Shown here: in pieces, positions 41,331-51,312 of the stretch
Numbering within the stretch: position 1 is the stretch's first letter
How the letters are laid out: each line of letters begins with the position of its first letter
Source of the DNA: Opitutaceae bacterium
GTDB lineage: Bacteria; Verrucomicrobiota; Verrucomicrobiia; Opitutales; Opitutaceae
Assembly: GCA_041395105.1 (NCBI GenBank)
Contig: JAWLBB010000011.1
Coordinates: forward strand, 1 to 64,000
DNA length: 64,000 nucleotides
Direction: 5' to 3'
Notes under the pieces: model-generated
The model's input: the letters and a program-made list of their open reading frames with translations, nothing else
What the model was told of the DNA's origin: nothing
The model's database searches: none
Translations under genes and position numbers: made by a program

Positions 41331-42604
41331 GAATCGGAAGTATCACTTCCAACCATGATCCTGAACCGTTCGCCGTAGTCGAGCATCCATTTGACGTGGT
41401 CACTCCTCCAACGGGCCAGATCGCGCAGAGAGGCATCGGCCCGGACCAGATCCGCGTCCGTGACCGGCAATCCTTTGAGGATGGCCTCGTAGGCTTCCAG
41501 TGCCCGCTGGGGCAGTTCGAGGTGCTCAAAGCACAACCCGATCTGGTAAACTGCGGGCCAACGCCATTCGGTGTCGTCACTGAGTCGGGCCAGCGCCTGG
41601 TAGATGGTCAGGGCGCTCAGGAAATCCCCCTGCTTATAGAATCCGTTGGCCAGCTCATTGCCGGTCCTCCTCTTCCAGTAAATGGATTGCGCCTGATTTC
41701 CGGACACGTCGGATATCTGGGAACCGAGCAGGTCGACGACGACATCGAAAGCCTCCCGTTCCCGGCCCAGAGCTTTCAAGCCGGCCGCCAGATAATAGGC
41801 CGATTCCAATTGGTAGGGACCGGACGGATCCTCGTCCCGCAAGGCGGCAAATGAATCCACCGCGGCCTGGAAGTCCCGTGTTTCAAAGGCCACACAGGAC
41901 AACCGGAAGCGGACCGTCATCCGATCTTCCGGAGACAGGTCGAGCAGTTCGATCTTGCGATAAACCGCGGCCGCCTCCGTGATGCGGCCCTGTTCGGTCA
42001 GCATTTCCGCCAGTTCAAAACGCGCCTGGGTCGCACGCTGCCGTGCGGCTTGCAGGTCTTCGTTTCCGTCGCGCATGGTCGCGTTGAGCACCCTGAAGAA
42101 ACGGGCGGAAGCGATCTCGTAGGCTCCCTGGCTTCGGTAAAGAATACCGAGCCTGAGCAGGATGCTGCTGGCGGCGGGATCCCGCGGATAGGTCTGGAGG
42201 AATTTCTCAAGAATGATGATGGCCCGGGAGGCGTCCGCTTCGCCAAAGAGGTCCGCCATCTCCAGGAGGGCATCCCGTTTCTCCTCGATGGGAATGGGCA
42301 GACTGAGAAGCTCGGCAAAGACCAATTCCGCTTCGTCCTTCTTGCCCTCCGACCAGCGCTTCTTTGCGGCGTCCAGAAGATCCGCAGAACCATGCGCTGC
42401 CTGAACCACCCGGACCGTCGGCTCGGGCAAGATCGCGGGCTCGGCCGCAGTTGACACAGAATGGACCTCCGCCAGGAGAGGACCGCCGGAGGCAAGGCAA
42501 CTGATCAAAGCTGCCAGACCGCCGATCCGGCGGACAGAAACCGGCCCGCGGGCCGGTGGAAAATGAAGGAATGAATGTGAGGAGCGAACTGACCGTGGAA
42601 TCAT
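41327..42604 (-). CDS. Exported TPR-repeat protein
   Basis: A 425-aa protein with an N-terminal hydrophobic signal segment (IGGLAALISCLASGGPLLA, residues about 27-45) and at least seven tetratricopeptide-like repeats from residue 75 to 410 (for example AELVFAELLSLPIPIEEKRDALLEMADLF, then QAIYW and ALTIYQALARLSDD). Probably periplasmic or outer-membrane associated; role unknown. Coupled by 4-bp overlaps to the gene on either side, so it forms a three-gene operon with the FlgN-like gene. Confidence 0.72.
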   Translation of the reverse strand: MIPRSVRSSHSFLHFPPARGPVSVRRIGGLAALISCLASGGPLLAEVHSVSTAAEPAILPEPTVRVVQAAHGSADLLDAAKKRWSEGKKDEAELVFAELLSLPIPIEEKRDALLEMADLFGEADASRAIIILEKFLQTYPRDPAASSILLRLGILYRSQGAYEIASARFFRVLNATMRDGNEDLQAARQRATQARFELAEMLTEQGRITEAAAVYRKIELLDLSPEDRMTVRFRLSCVAFETRDFQAAVDSFAALRDEDPSGPYQLESAYYLAAGLKALGREREAFDVVVDLLGSQISDVSGNQAQSIYWKRRTGNELANGFYKQGDFLSALTIYQALARLSDDTEWRWPAVYQIGLCFEHLELPQRALEAYEAILKGLPVTDADLVRADASLRDLARWRSDHVKWMLDYGERFRIMVGSDTSDS

Positions 42605-43239
42605 TGACTGGTATAGGTGGCGGAACTCGATGACCGCACTTCCGGTTGGGCGGGATCGAACCTGAGTCTGGCAGCCGGGTAGGCCACGCCTCCCCGCAAA
42701 CCGTCCAATTTTTCATCCTTGAAAAAGAGAATGACATCCTCCGGATGGATCCGGGGACTTGAATAGGGTGAAACCGAGATCTCCGGCAGGGGGTCCGCGC
42801 CAACCGAAATACGGATGTCCCGGTTTCCGGAATCGCGGGTCGGAGCCACACCCCCGTTGGCACGGCGTTCCGACTCGGCCACGACGTAGGCCTCCGGGTC
42901 CCGGGCGATTTCCTCGGAAGCCGGATAGGTGGGTCGGGATGCCTGCGTCCGGACGACCGGAGCCGTCACTCTCATCGCGACGGGACCAACCACACGCAGG
43001 TAGGCACTCGGGGCGGCCGCCGTAGGTGATTCTCTCGAATCGGAATCCGAAGAAGATAACAGGAAGGGACCCTGAGAGCGCGGAGCCGCCTGGCCGTTCG
43101 TTCCGATCATCGCGGCGGAGGCGACAAACAGGATCTGCAGGGAAAGGGCGGGCAAAAGGGAGGTTCTCGACGTAGCGGCCCCCATCCTTGGGCCGGGTCG
43201 GAGACATCGTTCCATCCATGGATTGAGTTTCACAATCAT
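42601..43239 (-). CDS. Exported hypothetical protein, first gene of the TPR/FlgN-like operon
   Basis: A 212-aa product from the ATG at 43239 (MIVKLNPWMERCLRPG). The open frame to 43527 overlaps the divergent kinase gene and has non-coding character. A hydrophobic segment (LLPALSLQILFVASAAMIG) serves as a signal. The mature part is Ser/Pro/Arg-rich without a recognised domain. The stop overlaps the TPR gene start by 4 bp. Flagellar link inferred only from the operon. Confidence 0.55.
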   Translation of the reverse strand: MIVKLNPWMERCLRPGPRMGAATSRTSLLPALSLQILFVASAAMIGTNGQAAPRSQGPFLLSSSDSDSRESPTAAAPSAYLRVVGPVAMRVTAPVVRTQASRPTYPASEEIARDPEAYVVAESERRANGGVAPTRDSGNRDIRISVGADPLPEISVSPYSSPRIHPEDVILFFKDEKLDGLRGGVAYPAARLRFDPAQPEVRSSSSATYTSQ

Positions 43240-43453
43240 AACCTTCGGCTGCTCTCCGGGGTATTCAAACAGCGTGGCCGGATGAAGATTCAAACTTCTG
43301 TAAAATCGCAGTGAACCGGGTGCAGCCGATCTCCGCGTGGCGCGTGACCAGCGGTGGACACCGGACGGATTCACTTCGGCCCATCCGAAACCAGAAGCGG
43401 GCTTGCCCCTGATTTCTCCGTTGGTAAGGTGATGGGATGGGCGGTGCGCCTTC

Positions 43454-45042
43454 ATGCATCGCCTTTCCAACCTAAGTGTGGTGACATCCTCAGAAGCATC
43501 CTGGAACGGCCTCCGCAAAACGGACATTCTCTCCCTCCTCGAGCAAGCGCTCGATCATCTGGAAGAGGGCGTCATTGTCACTGACTCGGGCACCCCCGAC
43601 CGTGGGCCCCTCATCTGTTACGCCAATCGGGCCTTCAGCCGCATGACGGGCTATGCGGTCGCCGAACTGGTCGGCCAGTCGCCTCGCCTGCTCCAGGGAC
43701 CGCGGACGGACACCGAAGTCACGGCCCGACTCAAGGAGCATTACGAAGCCGGGGACCGAACCCGCGGCGAGTCCGTGAACTACCGGAAGGACGGGAGCGA
43801 TTTCATCATGCAGTGGCAGGTCTTCCCGGTTCAGGACGCCGGAGGAAGGACCAGCCATTACATTGGAATCCACAAAGACATCAGCCGGATCCGCCGACTT
43901 GAAGAGGACCTCCTCCAGGCACAGAAAATGGACGCAATCGGTCGCCTGGCACGCGGCATCGCGCACGATTTCAACAATCTTCTCGCGGTCATCCTTTCGT
44001 TCAGTGAACTGCTTCTTGAGGAGCCGGGGGACCGCACCTCCCTGACCAACTACGCCGGAGAAATCCACAAGGCCGCACGGCGGGCGGCCGGGCTGACCTC
44101 CGAACTGATGGCTTTCAGCCGTCGGGACGACACCCAACCCGAGCTTCTCGACCTCGGGATCGTTCTTGCTCAGATGGCACGGATCATCCGGCGGATTGTC
44201 CCCGAAAACATCGAAGTGATCGAACGGGAAACCCGTGATCGCGTTTTCGTCAGGATCAACCGGACCGCGTTCGAGCAGGCCCTCGTCCACCTCGCGACCA
44301 ATGCCCGGGACGCCCTTCCGGATGGAGGCCGGATCACGATTGGACTCTCCGTCCTCGAAACGGAGGATTGTGACGACATTCTTCCGGAGATCACCAACCC
44401 GCGTTCCTTTGCCATCATCACCTTTGCCGACAACGGTTTGGGCATGACCGACGAGGTCGCCCTCCGTGTTTTCGAGCCTTTCTTCACCACCAAGTCGATC
44501 GGCAAAGGCACCGGGTTGGCTCTCGACGACCTACGCCACCGTCAAGAACGCCGGCGGTCATATCAAGATGGAGAGCCGTCCGGGGAAGGTACCTGCGTCA
44601 CCGTTTACCTCCGCGGGAGACGACCGGTGAAGAACCCACGGCCTCCACCCTTCCCCCGGAGCGCCAGACCATCGCCAATCAGGTGGCCATCCTCGTGGTC
44701 GAGGACGACGAAAGCATGCGGGAATGCATCGCCGGAGTGCTCTCGGTCTACAACTACGAAGTCCACTCCGTCGCGTCGGCCGAAGACGCCCTGGCGACCT
44801 ACGAGTCGAAAGCCCGGAACTTCCGGCTTCTCCTGACCGACCTCGTCCTTCCCAAGATGAACGGTGCCGGCCTGGCCCGGCGCTTCCTCGACAAAAATCC
44901 CGAGCTTCGGGTTCTCTACATGACCGGCTACGAGGAGGAATCCCACGGCCTGACCGATCTTCCCGGCAGGGTGGCCCTGCTCAGAAAGCCTTTCTCCCTC
45001 AACCAGGTTCTCACCACGGTCCAGGAGGCGCTCCGGTCCTGA
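43454..45042 (+). pseudogene. Hybrid histidine kinase/response regulator with three apparent frameshifts
   Basis: The 5' part (43454 to about 44520) encodes a PAS domain (residues about 25-145), the HDFNN phosphoacceptor (RGIAHDFNNLLAVI) and most of the ATPase domain (LATNARDALPDGG, FADNGLGM, FEPFFTTK). The expected continuation GLS-TTYATVKNAGGHIKMESRPG is one frame away from about 44523; GTCVTVYL returns to the first frame near 44588; the linker and receiver (VAILVVEDDESM to 45042) are in a third frame from about 44611. The receiver alone is intact (VEDDE, LLTDLVLP, MTGY, LRKPF). Three indels within 90 bp mean real decay or a local sequence error. Confidence 0.78.
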
Positions 45043-45079
45043 GTCGGCATTGATGTATCCAGTAAATGGGTGCATCGGA

Positions 45080-48000
45080 TCAGGGTAGCGCATAAATCTC
45101 CGCCAGGACCAGACCCGTCCCGAGATCGGCACTTCGGACTTTAACCGTGTAGACTCCCGGCTCCAGCCAGGTCAGGAGGGCGGCATCCCGACTGCCCTGG
45201 AAAAGGGGGAACGCACCCACTTGTTCGCTCAGGCTCTCGACGAAGGTCCGATCGCCAGTCTCGTCCCAATCGTCGTTCGAAGCGACGCGGACGCCGCCGC
45301 GGTAAAGATCCAGGAACGGATCGGCGAGGACACCGTTCAACCCGAATTGTTCGAGTCCCGGGCCGACGCCCCGAACCAGGACCCGGCTCGGGACTTCGCC
45401 CAGAATGACGAAACCCACGATGGCCATTTCGTCGCCACTCCCGATTCGCAGACGGGTTGAGAGATTGACCAGGCGGTTTCCTGTGGCCGGAGACGAGAGA
45501 TCGGGGATCAGGTAGACTTCAGTCAATCCCAGCCCCGCCCCGGCGCCCGATGTCAGATGAACCGTATAGGATCCGGGATCCAGGTTCAGGGCCAGGGCTG
45601 AATCCGCCGAAGCCGGATCCAGGGGAAAGGCGCCCGCCAGGGCACCCCATGAATCGATGAGCGCCGCAGACGGCGATTCTGCCCAGGGACCGGACTCGGC
45701 CAGTCGAACGGCCCCCCGGAAAAGCACCTGTTCCGCCGAGGCGAGAGCATGGGGAATCCCGAACGATTTCAAGCCCGGGCCGATCCCACGCACGAGAACC
45801 GGGGATGGAGCACTCCCCTCGAGGACAAACCCCGTCACCATCACAGCGGCATTCCGACCCGCCACCCCGCGCAGGGAGGTGTTGCGCAGAAAGGCGGTGC
45901 CCTGTTCCCCGTCGCGACGGCCCCCAAGGATCCGCATATCGCCTTCCGCAGGCTTCCAGGAACCCGAGAGCACCCGGGAGACCGGATCAAGGTTCAGTCG
46001 AAGGACTCCCCGTTCAAGGTTCAGTTCGACCCGGCCGGTAGAATCCAGAATGCCTCCGGACGCTCCGAGCCATTCTCCATCATCGAGGGTCAGAACAAAC
46101 CGTCCCGCATCATCGGCAATGAGCAGCAACTCTCCAGATACCGTTCCCGCAAGACCGGCCCGATAGAACCCACCTGTGGAAACCATCGGCTCGGCTTCCG
46201 CCCGCACGCCCTGGAGTTGGCCGCCATTCACCGTGCTGCCGATGACCGCGTCCTTCTGCAGCCGACCGGAACCAACCGGGTCACCCGGAGCGGGACCGGA
46301 GTCGGTTGTATCGATCTGGTCAAAGCCGAACGCCCCGTCCGACCCGACCTGAAGGTCGTCATCGCGGATGGCACCGCCGGCTCCGTCGAAACCGAGAAAA
46401 ACGGCCGATCCACCCTCCCTGACAAAAAGGGCAAACCGTCCCGACCGCCCGACGCCGACAATCTCTCCCATCCAGACGCCGGTGAAGTCGACCGGCACAA
46501 CCGTGATGAGAAAAGGCGCCGTCCGGACGGATCCGTGGTCATTGGAAATCTCGATCTCATACCGGCCGGAATCCCCGAACCCGACCTGGGGCACGACCCG
46601 TTCCGGAGTGTCCTGTCCGGAAAGCTCCACCCCGTCACGGAACCATCGCCAGATCATGGGTCCCGGCCCATCGGCGGAGACGAAAATCTCGAGACGGCGG
46701 CCAAACTCGATGGCCCGGGATTCCGGCGAAGCGAGAATCCGGGGAATCCCGTCCCCCACCTCGACTCTGGCGTGTCCGCTGAGAGCCACCCCAAGGCTGT
46801 TTGAGGCCTGGATCCAGTAGTCTCCCGCATCCGCCGCCGTCACCGAGGCAATGTCGAGAACAGATCCGTTCGCGCCGGCAACGGGTTTCCCATCATGATA
46901 CCATTGGTATCCAGGTGCAGGATACCCATCGGCTGAGGCGGACAACTGGAGCGGATGTCCGATCATCACAAACTGATCTGCAGGGGACGTCAGGATCCGG
47001 GGCGGGGACTGGGGTGGGACGACGGTCAGCACGGCCGGATCGCTCTCGATCGTGCCAAGACGGTTCGAAATCCGAACCCGGTAGGAGCCGGCGTCTTCGA
47101 GCGAGACCGGGGTGAAACGCAGACTTGCCCCCCGTTGACCGGACATTTCCTCTTCATCGTGGAACCACTGATAGGTTGGCGGGGGCCACGAACGATCGGT
47201 CACCCGGAGTTCAAAAATCTGCCCGGCCACCAGATGCGCGCCAACCGGCGGCTGGAGTATCTCGGGAAATCGGTCCTCCGGCTCGATCGAGACGACAACC
47301 TCCTGACTGCGCACTTCCCCGAAAGCGTTGGAGACGACCACCGAGTAGAAGCCGGAATCGCCGGTTGATGCCGGGTCGAGAACGAGAGCCGGACCCGAAC
47401 GATCCTGAAGCCACCGGGCGCCCTTGAACCAGCGAAAGACCAGGGGTTCGGAACCATCGGCTTCAACCGCCAATTCGACCCGCCCACCCTCGATTCCCGC
47501 CACGCTGGCGGGCTGAACGACAATCTCCGGTGGCTGATCCACCGGCAACACCTTGAGGAAGGCAATCCGGCCGGTGATCGCACCCGCCGGATTGAAGACG
47601 GTAACCTGATAATGTCCCTCATCCACTTCGGTCACATCCGCCAGATCGAGACGACTGTCGGTTGCATCCTCAATGGGGGCGCCGTCGTGGGTCCAGAGAT
47701 AGGAAAGCGGCGCCGTTCCCGTGGCGGAAACTTCCAGCACTACATTTGAACCGGCCAGCACCTCCTGATCGGCGGGATCGACAACGATGGCCGGCGGGGT
47801 CATGATCGAGCGGCTGGCCAGAACCTGTCCTCCGGAACTGACTGCGTGGAACATCCGTTGGCCGAAAGTCACCGAATTGAGCTGCTGAGCCGTGCCCACC
47901 TCGGCCTGAACCCAGCTTTCACCGCGATCAATCGAATAGATCACGGTTCCCCGGTCTCCGACGGCAACAAAGATGCCGTCGCCAAAAGTCACGCTGCGCA

Positions 48001-48811
48001 GGGAAGCCGTGGTCCCCGAGTTGCGCACCGACCAGGTGAGGCCATCATCAGAGATACGCACGGAACCTCCCCCGCCCACCATGACATAACGCTCCCGCCC
48101 GTAGGTAATCGACCGGGCTGAACCGGTAAAGCCGCCATCATGCCGCTCCCAGACACTGCCGTCGGTCGAGGTCCAGATCTTTCCCTCATTCCCCGTGATG
48201 AACTGGTCCCGGGCAAAACAGACGGCATAGAGATTCGTGCTTATTCCTTCGACGACAGCGCTCGACCAATCGTCCAGGCCATCCGAGGCGGTCGCTATCC
48301 GACCTCCGGTTCCCACCACGACAAAACGGCCGTTTCCGTGAGCGGCCCCCCAGAAGGAGTGACCGGCCAGGGCCTGTGACCAGACCAGACGGTCGTCGCT
48401 ATGGCCTATCCCGAACTCATTGACCTGACCGACCACGATCCGCGACCCGTTCAGGGCAACGCTGTAGGCGCCGCCCAGACTCTCCACCGCCCGATCCTCC
48501 AGAACAGAAAGATTCACGTCCCAGGCAACCTGGCGGCCCGGACCGACTGCGACATACTCCCCGCGATCCGCGCCATAGGCGACCGACCAGAGAAGGGAGG
48601 CCCCGAAGGGTTGGTAGATGTTCCATTCCCTCTGCCCGTAGAGAGGTAACAGACCCGATCCCAGGAAGGAAACGGCCCACAGGACCCGGACGATCAGGGC
48701 AATCGGAGGCTGACCGACGCGGCGGCCGGCGCAGAACTGGATGAAAATACTCAAGGCGGTTGATCTGCACAGCAGATTTGACGCCAGCCGAGTCTTAAAT
48801 GTCATAACCAA
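45080..48811 (-). CDS. Large secreted protein: BNR-like propeller, five Ig-like domains, tandem C-terminal repeats
   Basis: A 1243-aa protein with a signal segment near residues 38-58. Residues about 65-335 contain repeated propeller-like blades (SVAYGADRGEYVAVG, SITYGRERYVMVGGGGSVRISDDGLTW). Five Ig-like domains follow (about 340-780), each built as PPxIxxxP...WxxDGxx...DxGxYxVxxxN. About 785-985 is an extracellular beta-rich region. The C-terminus has two copies of a domain with VLVRGIGPGLKSFG and VLVRGVGPGLEQFG, common in Verrucomicrobiota surface proteins. Likely adhesive or structural, on the cell surface. Single gene with about 260 bp of free sequence upstream. Confidence 0.8.
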   Translation of the reverse strand: MVMTFKTRLASNLLCRSTALSIFIQFCAGRRVGQPPIALIVRVLWAVSFLGSGLLPLYGQREWNIYQPFGASLLWSVAYGADRGEYVAVGPGRQVAWDVNLSVLEDRAVESLGGAYSVALNGSRIVVGQVNEFGIGHSDDRLVWSQALAGHSFWGAAHGNGRFVVVGTGGRIATASDGLDDWSSAVVEGISTNLYAVCFARDQFITGNEGKIWTSTDGSVWERHDGGFTGSARSITYGRERYVMVGGGGSVRISDDGLTWSVRNSGTTASLRSVTFGDGIFVAVGDRGTVIYSIDRGESWVQAEVGTAQQLNSVTFGQRMFHAVSSGGQVLASRSIMTPPAIVVDPADQEVLAGSNVVLEVSATGTAPLSYLWTHDGAPIEDATDSRLDLADVTEVDEGHYQVTVFNPAGAITGRIAFLKVLPVDQPPEIVVQPASVAGIEGGRVELAVEADGSEPLVFRWFKGARWLQDRSGPALVLDPASTGDSGFYSVVVSNAFGEVRSQEVVVSIEPEDRFPEILQPPVGAHLVAGQIFELRVTDRSWPPPTYQWFHDEEEMSGQRGASLRFTPVSLEDAGSYRVRISNRLGTIESDPAVLTVVPPQSPPRILTSPADQFVMIGHPLQLSASADGYPAPGYQWYHDGKPVAGANGSVLDIASVTAADAGDYWIQASNSLGVALSGHARVEVGDGIPRILASPESRAIEFGRRLEIFVSADGPGPMIWRWFRDGVELSGQDTPERVVPQVGFGDSGRYEIEISNDHGSVRTAPFLITVVPVDFTGVWMGEIVGVGRSGRFALFVREGGSAVFLGFDGAGGAIRDDDLQVGSDGAFGFDQIDTTDSGPAPGDPVGSGRLQKDAVIGSTVNGGQLQGVRAEAEPMVSTGGFYRAGLAGTVSGELLLIADDAGRFVLTLDDGEWLGASGGILDSTGRVELNLERGVLRLNLDPVSRVLSGSWKPAEGDMRILGGRRDGEQGTAFLRNTSLRGVAGRNAAVMVTGFVLEGSAPSPVLVRGIGPGLKSFGIPHALASAEQVLFRGAVRLAESGPWAESPSAALIDSWGALAGAFPLDPASADSALALNLDPGSYTVHLTSGAGAGLGLTEVYLIPDLSSPATGNRLVNLSTRLRIGSGDEMAIVGFVILGEVPSRVLVRGVGPGLEQFGLNGVLADPFLDLYRGGVRVASNDDWDETGDRTFVESLSEQVGAFPLFQGSRDAALLTWLEPGVYTVKVRSADLGTGLVLAEIYALP

Positions 48812-49075
48812 TTGTTCTAAAGCATTTTACAATACTCTATTACTGTGGAAAGTGAGGGATCTCCCCCGCGGAACAGGCAGATCTTGCCCAGTTGGTGTCA
48901 ACCGGTTCCACCCGACCGGCTGGCGGAATCACCCTAAGCCGATGTCCCACCCGGCGCTCAGGCCCGCCCCGGTTGTGATGCGCGGCCGGGATCTGCTATG
49001 CTCCAAAACGTCAAACGCCGATCGGTTCACGACTGACATCGCACCGATCAGTGGGAGACAGTTCATTCCTGGTAC
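48812..49075. other. Intergenic region, divergent promoters likely
   Basis: About 260 bp between the Ig-repeat gene and the next plus-strand gene. An AT-rich patch (about 48790-48850) lies just upstream of the Ig-repeat gene start and may hold its promoter. Nothing else recognised. Confidence 0.4.
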
Positions 49076-49480
49076 ATGCGGTTCATCGGACCCGCAACTG
49101 GTGGGCAACCGGTTGCGGGTTCTCCGTTTATCGGTGGATCTCTGGAAAAGCCCCTTTACCTTCGCCGGAACCAGCGCGAACGTCTCCGCGTGAGTCTCAA
49201 CCGTTATGAGCAGATGCTGCTCGACTATGTCCACGAACACCCCGACGAAACGGATTTCTGGCGCAACCAGGTCACCGCTCTGCGCGAAAGCCACCCCGAA
49301 CACATCCGCCGGGTCGAGGAATTGAACCGAATGCTCTGGGGCTATTACGTTGAGCGGGGACGCCATGTCGCGCGTTTTGCGACGGTCTTTTCCCGTGAGG
49401 GCCATGCCACCATAAGCATGCGCAATCTCGCCGAGTACCTGATCGAGAGATGGTCCCCCCCAAGGGGTCGGATCGGGTAG
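49076..49480 (+). CDS. Hypothetical soluble protein
   Basis: A 134-aa product from the ATG at 49076. Residues 35-130 are helical and charged (VSLNRYEQMLLDYVHEHPDETDFWRNQVTALRES, then RRVEELNRMLWGYYVERG); no family recognised. The start is uncertain: a perfect 9-bp inverted repeat (ACCCGCAAC/GTTGCGGGT, 49090-49120) lies inside its 5' end, and a GTG at 49191 just before the conserved-looking helical part could be the true start. Confidence 0.55.
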   Translation: MRFIGPATGGQPVAGSPFIGGSLEKPLYLRRNQRERLRVSLNRYEQMLLDYVHEHPDETDFWRNQVTALRESHPEHIRRVEELNRMLWGYYVERGRHVARFATVFSREGHATISMRNLAEYLIERWSPPRGRIG

Positions 49481-49486
49481 CCGGCC

Positions 49487-50200
49487 TTATCGACCGGCTT
49501 TCAGCTTCTCGCGGGCCGCATCGCCAATGAGGCGGGCAATCGCCTCGTCCCGCATCCGATCGGTGCAGATCAACAGGTCGTATTCATGAGGATCGCCGTT
49601 GTCGGCGGCAAAATGTTGCCTGACGAATCGGCGGCTGGCCGCATCCTTTTTCCGGATCCTTTCGCGCGCCGCCTTCTCATCCAGGTTGTGATACGCACAA
49701 ACCTGCGCGATCCGCCGTTCGATTGATCCGATCAGACGGACATGAAGGACTCCGGGCATCGATGCCGTCATCAGATTGGCCCCGCGTCCCACCAGGATGA
49801 CCTGACCCAGGGAAGCCAGTTTCACGACTGTCTCAACCGTGTGATGAAACAGAGTCCAGCTCGAAGGATGCAAACCGAGGATCTCCTCGATCGTATCCGT
49901 AAGCCCGCCCACCCTGTCTTCCTTCAGATAGCCCTTCAAACGATTGGGAAGATTATGATCCGCAAGAACACGCTCCACCAGGTTTTCATCAAAAACCGTC
50001 CACTGGCATCCGGAACCCGGAAGGATCTCATCGAGGTAACCGGCAAGGATCCTGCCGATGGTCACCGCGCGGGATCCGGTTTCCCGCGAGATCGTGACCG
50101 CAGGTGCCACCCGCCTGGCGCGGTCCCGTCGTTTACCGCCTTCAGTGAGTCGACAATCGATGTAATGCCGACATAGCTCGAACATCCGGTCGTCCTGCAT
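49487..50200 (-). CDS. Cytidylate-kinase-like family protein
   Basis: A 237-aa protein of the cytidylate kinase-like (AAA_33-type) family. VTISRETGSRAVTIGRILAGYL takes the place of the P-loop, WTVFDENLVERVL follows, and VILVGRGANLMTASMPGVLHVRLIGSIERRIAQV contains the conserved GRGAN and the lid-region arginines. Members are stand-alone kinases of uncertain substrate, distinct from housekeeping Cmk. Converges with the preceding plus-strand gene at 6 bp. Confidence 0.75.
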   Translation of the reverse strand: MQDDRMFELCRHYIDCRLTEGGKRRDRARRVAPAVTISRETGSRAVTIGRILAGYLDEILPGSGCQWTVFDENLVERVLADHNLPNRLKGYLKEDRVGGLTDTIEEILGLHPSSWTLFHHTVETVVKLASLGQVILVGRGANLMTASMPGVLHVRLIGSIERRIAQVCAYHNLDEKAARERIRKKDAASRRFVRQHFAADNGDPHEYDLLICTDRMRDEAIARLIGDAAREKLKAGR

Positions 50201-50341
50201 GAGTCGCCTTTCAGCTACAAGATGAGACCAAATCTCCGTCCACGCAAGAACAGGTGCGCAAAGAGCATTGAATGAGGGAAGCCAGGCAGGAATCCCTCCC
50301 CTCCAAAGCCCGGGATCACAGAAAGGAGAAGACCGGCCCGA

Positions 50342-51013
50342 TCATCGGAACGTGACGATCTCCGCAAAGGGTCGCCTCGAAAGCGCCGGTACTTTCACGT
50401 CCTCGGCCGGATAGCCGACGACCAGCAGGAGATAGGCACGTTCACTCTTCGGCCGGTCAAGAATCTGATTGAGGAACCCCATCGGGCTTGGAGTATGCAC
50501 CAGACAGGCCAGGCCTGAGAGGTGCAGGCAGGACACCAGGAAACCCGCAGCCAGGCCGACCGATTCGTTGACGTAGTAGTTCCTTGACTGCGACTGGTCC
50601 GCCTCAGTCCGGTGACTCTGGGCAAATACCGCGATCAGGACCGGAGCGGTTTCCAGAAACGGTTTCTCGGACGTCGTGCCAAATGGCTGAACTGCCCGCA
50701 GCCACTCATCCGGCGCTCGCCCTCCATAGAAGGCCCGCTCCTCCTGTTCAGCCGCATCCCGAATGCGCTTCTTCACGTCCGGGTTCTCAACCACCACAAA
50801 GTGCCAGGGTTGGCGATTGGCCCCGCTCGGAGCCGTTCCCGCCGTGCGCAGACAGGACTCAATGACTTCACGCGGAACGGTTTCCGATGAGAATTCCCGG
50901 ACGCTTCGACGACGACTCAATTCTTCGAATAGATGCTGCGCAGTCTCGCGCATTTCAGAGACGGGCACCCGCCGATAATCACTCCACTTCTTGAAGTCGC
51001 TTTCACTCGCCAT
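50342..51013 (-). CDS. Nitroreductase-family flavoprotein
   Basis: A 223-aa FMN-dependent oxidoreductase. SRRRSVREFSSETVPREVIESCLRTAGTAPSGANRQPWHFVVVEN is the nitroreductase N-terminal signature with the FMN-binding Arg-Arg-Ser and the PSGxNxQPW motif; ESVGLAAGFLVSCLHLSGLACLVHTPSPMG is the dimer and flavin region. FxRPxSERAYLLLVVGYPAED matches the end. Sometimes annotated as iodotyrosine-deiodinase-like. Substrate unknown; single gene. Confidence 0.9.
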   Translation of the reverse strand: MASESDFKKWSDYRRVPVSEMRETAQHLFEELSRRRSVREFSSETVPREVIESCLRTAGTAPSGANRQPWHFVVVENPDVKKRIRDAAEQEERAFYGGRAPDEWLRAVQPFGTTSEKPFLETAPVLIAVFAQSHRTEADQSQSRNYYVNESVGLAAGFLVSCLHLSGLACLVHTPSPMGFLNQILDRPKSERAYLLLVVGYPAEDVKVPALSRRPFAEIVTFR

Positions 51014-51312
51014 CTCATCCCCCTACCCCAGGGGGATCGATCTGACAACCTCCCAATGAAACCACCGAGGGATGAGCTAATCCCCCGGGTAAGCAAATCT
51101 ACTAACTTGATCGCCGGGCAGAAATCACCGGACCCTCCGAGGAGTTCGCTCCACGGGACATTCCAGAGCGGGTGGTGCCGAATCCCGCCAATTCATGCCG
51201 GGAAGGGCCAAGAATACACGGCGATTCCCTTAAGGCCGGCAGGTCTGCAACCGTTCCTTGAATGGGCACCTCCCTTCGGGGCGCGCTGCCAGGCTCCGAC
51301 CAACGATTCCTC

